A stretch of 64,000 nt of DNA from positions 3,760,001-3,824,000 of the forward strand of contig NC_010125.1 in NCBI RefSeq assembly GCF_000067045.1, written 5' to 3'. The position numbers were made by a program, and so were the translations under genes. A model generated the notes under the pieces. It had not been told where the DNA came from. It ran no database searches and was given only the letters and a program-made list of their open reading frames with translations. This DNA comes from Gluconacetobacter diazotrophicus PA1 5 (lineage in GTDB: Bacteria; Pseudomonadota; Alphaproteobacteria; Acetobacterales; Acetobacteraceae). This document shows positions 63,220-64,000 of the stretch, in pieces. Within the stretch, counting starts at the first letter, position 1; every line of letters begins with the position of its first letter.

Positions 63220-64000
63220 ATGCTCGACAAGCCTTACCTTGCTCGCTGGAAGGAGCAGATCGACCATAGTGCGGGGGCGATCTATCTGACGCTGGTCGAT
63301 GCGCTGGCGCTGTCGATACGGCGGGGGGATCTGCGGGAGGGGGATCGGCTGCCGCCGCAGCGGGTCATCGCCGATTTTCTGGGGACCAACCTGACGACCG
63401 TGACCCGGGCGTTTACCGAGGCGCGGCGGCGGGGGCTGGTCGATGCCACGGTCGGGCGAGGGACGTTCGTGCGGGTGGGGGCGGGCGAGAGCCACTGGCG
63501 GCATACCGGGCCGGCGGTGGTGGACCTGACCATGAACCTGCCGCCCATTCCGCAGGACCCGCCGCTGCAACGGATGATCCAGGGCGACATCGCCGCGATC
63601 CTGAAGCAGCAGGACCTGAACAGCCTGATGTCCTACCGGGTGACCGGCGGCACCATAGAGGAGCGCCAGCTTGGCGCGAAATGGATCGCGCCCGCGGTCG
63701 GGCCGCGCCGGGTGGATGAAATCCTGGTCTCGCCCGGGGCGCAGACTGCGCTGGCCGCCATCGTCAGCACGCTGGCCCAGCCCGGCGACGTGATCGTGAC
63801 CGACCGTATCGCCTATCCCGGCATCCGCACCATCGCCGCCCAGTTCGGCCTGATCCTGGCGGGGGTGGACAGCGACGGCGAGGGGATGGTGCCCGACCTG
63901 CTGGACCGTGCCTGCGCGCAGCATCATCCCCGCTTGCTCTATTGCATTCCCACCATCCACAACCCTACCACCGCGACCATGTCGCTGCAGCGCCGCCGGG
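63220..64000 (+). CDS. MocR-type GntR regulator with aminotransferase domain (3' end outside window)
   Basis: 260 codons are visible from ATG 63220. A GntR winged helix (IYLTLVDALALSIRRGDLREGDRLPPQRVIADFL, then TTVTRAFTEARRRGLVDATVGRGTFV) leads into an aminotransferase-fold part (ILVSPGAQTALAAIVSTLAQPGDVIVTDRIAYPG). MocR/PdxR-type proteins bind PLP and regulate amino-acid or vitamin B6 genes. The Lys that binds PLP lies beyond the window. Confidence 0.85.
   Translation, partial: MLDKPYLARWKEQIDHSAGAIYLTLVDALALSIRRGDLREGDRLPPQRVIADFLGTNLTTVTRAFTEARRRGLVDATVGRGTFVRVGAGESHWRHTGPAVVDLTMNLPPIPQDPPLQRMIQGDIAAILKQQDLNSLMSYRVTGGTIEERQLGAKWIAPAVGPRRVDEILVSPGAQTALAAIVSTLAQPGDVIVTDRIAYPGIRTIAAQFGLILAGVDSDGEGMVPDLLDRACAQHHPRLLYCIPTIHNPTTATMSLQRRR

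Overview
The window comes from a high-GC alphaproteobacterium, most likely an acetic acid bacterium (Acetobacteraceae, Gluconacetobacter/Komagataeibacter type). The support is inference: dense IS5/IS1031-like and IS481 elements, many TonB-dependent receptors, a GH32 fructanase and the GC-rich codon use. No rRNA or tRNA gene and no CRISPR array is visible.

Layout. (1) 1-9.7 kb: the tail/lysis end of a prophage with end-to-start overlapping genes, two near-identical promoter/leader modules (3127-3209 and 5756-5841), cargo-type genes (an AT-richer membrane glycosyltransferase, a GNAT acetyltransferase, a YfdX-like gene on the opposite strand) and several damaged frames. (2) 9.7-14.6 kb: chromosomal genes (DUF3667 membrane protein, bacterioferritin, unknowns, an RhlE-type RNA helicase). 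(3) 14.8-20.7 kb: a lower-GC island bounded by two inverted IS481 copies. It holds only a two-gene operon, a NYN-domain nuclease followed by a NACHT/STAND NTPase; the NTPase is cut by an IS5-type element. This is the best candidate for an undescribed, probably anti-phage, system. (4) 21-31.9 kb: a metallophosphoesterase, a broken multidomain GGDEF-EAL c-di-GMP protein, and a TonB receptor/DUF3649/PepSY/DUF3325 iron operon. (5) 32.5-38.5 kb: two more TonB receptors, a small protein and a VOC protein. (6) 38.8-50 kb: a MacAB-TolC-like export operon (adaptor, ATPase, two paralogous FtsX permeases, TolC) with a divergent two-component regulator pair. (7) 50.1-61.7 kb: a carbohydrate regulon: sugar ABC transporter (ATPase, IS-interrupted permease, second permease, binding protein), ABM and VOC proteins, a Gfo/Idh/MocA oxidoreductase, an SDR, a LacI-family regulator and a Tat-exported GH32 fructanase. 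Two copies of a palindromic operator tie it together. (8) 61.7-64 kb: a very AT-rich membrane-protein gene with an in-frame stop, then the start of a MocR-type regulator.

Themes. The three IS481 copies (1044 bp) share the 6-bp target pattern NCTA(G/T)N, and in every copy the target duplication supplies the transposase stop codon. Copy 1 has unmatched flanks, so a rearrangement happened there. Fur-like boxes precede two TonB receptor genes and bacterioferritin, and an uncharacterised 23-bp motif occurs three times. At least six single-base lesions (two in-frame stops, four frameshifts) break otherwise recognisable proteins, which means either real decay or indel errors in the assembly.
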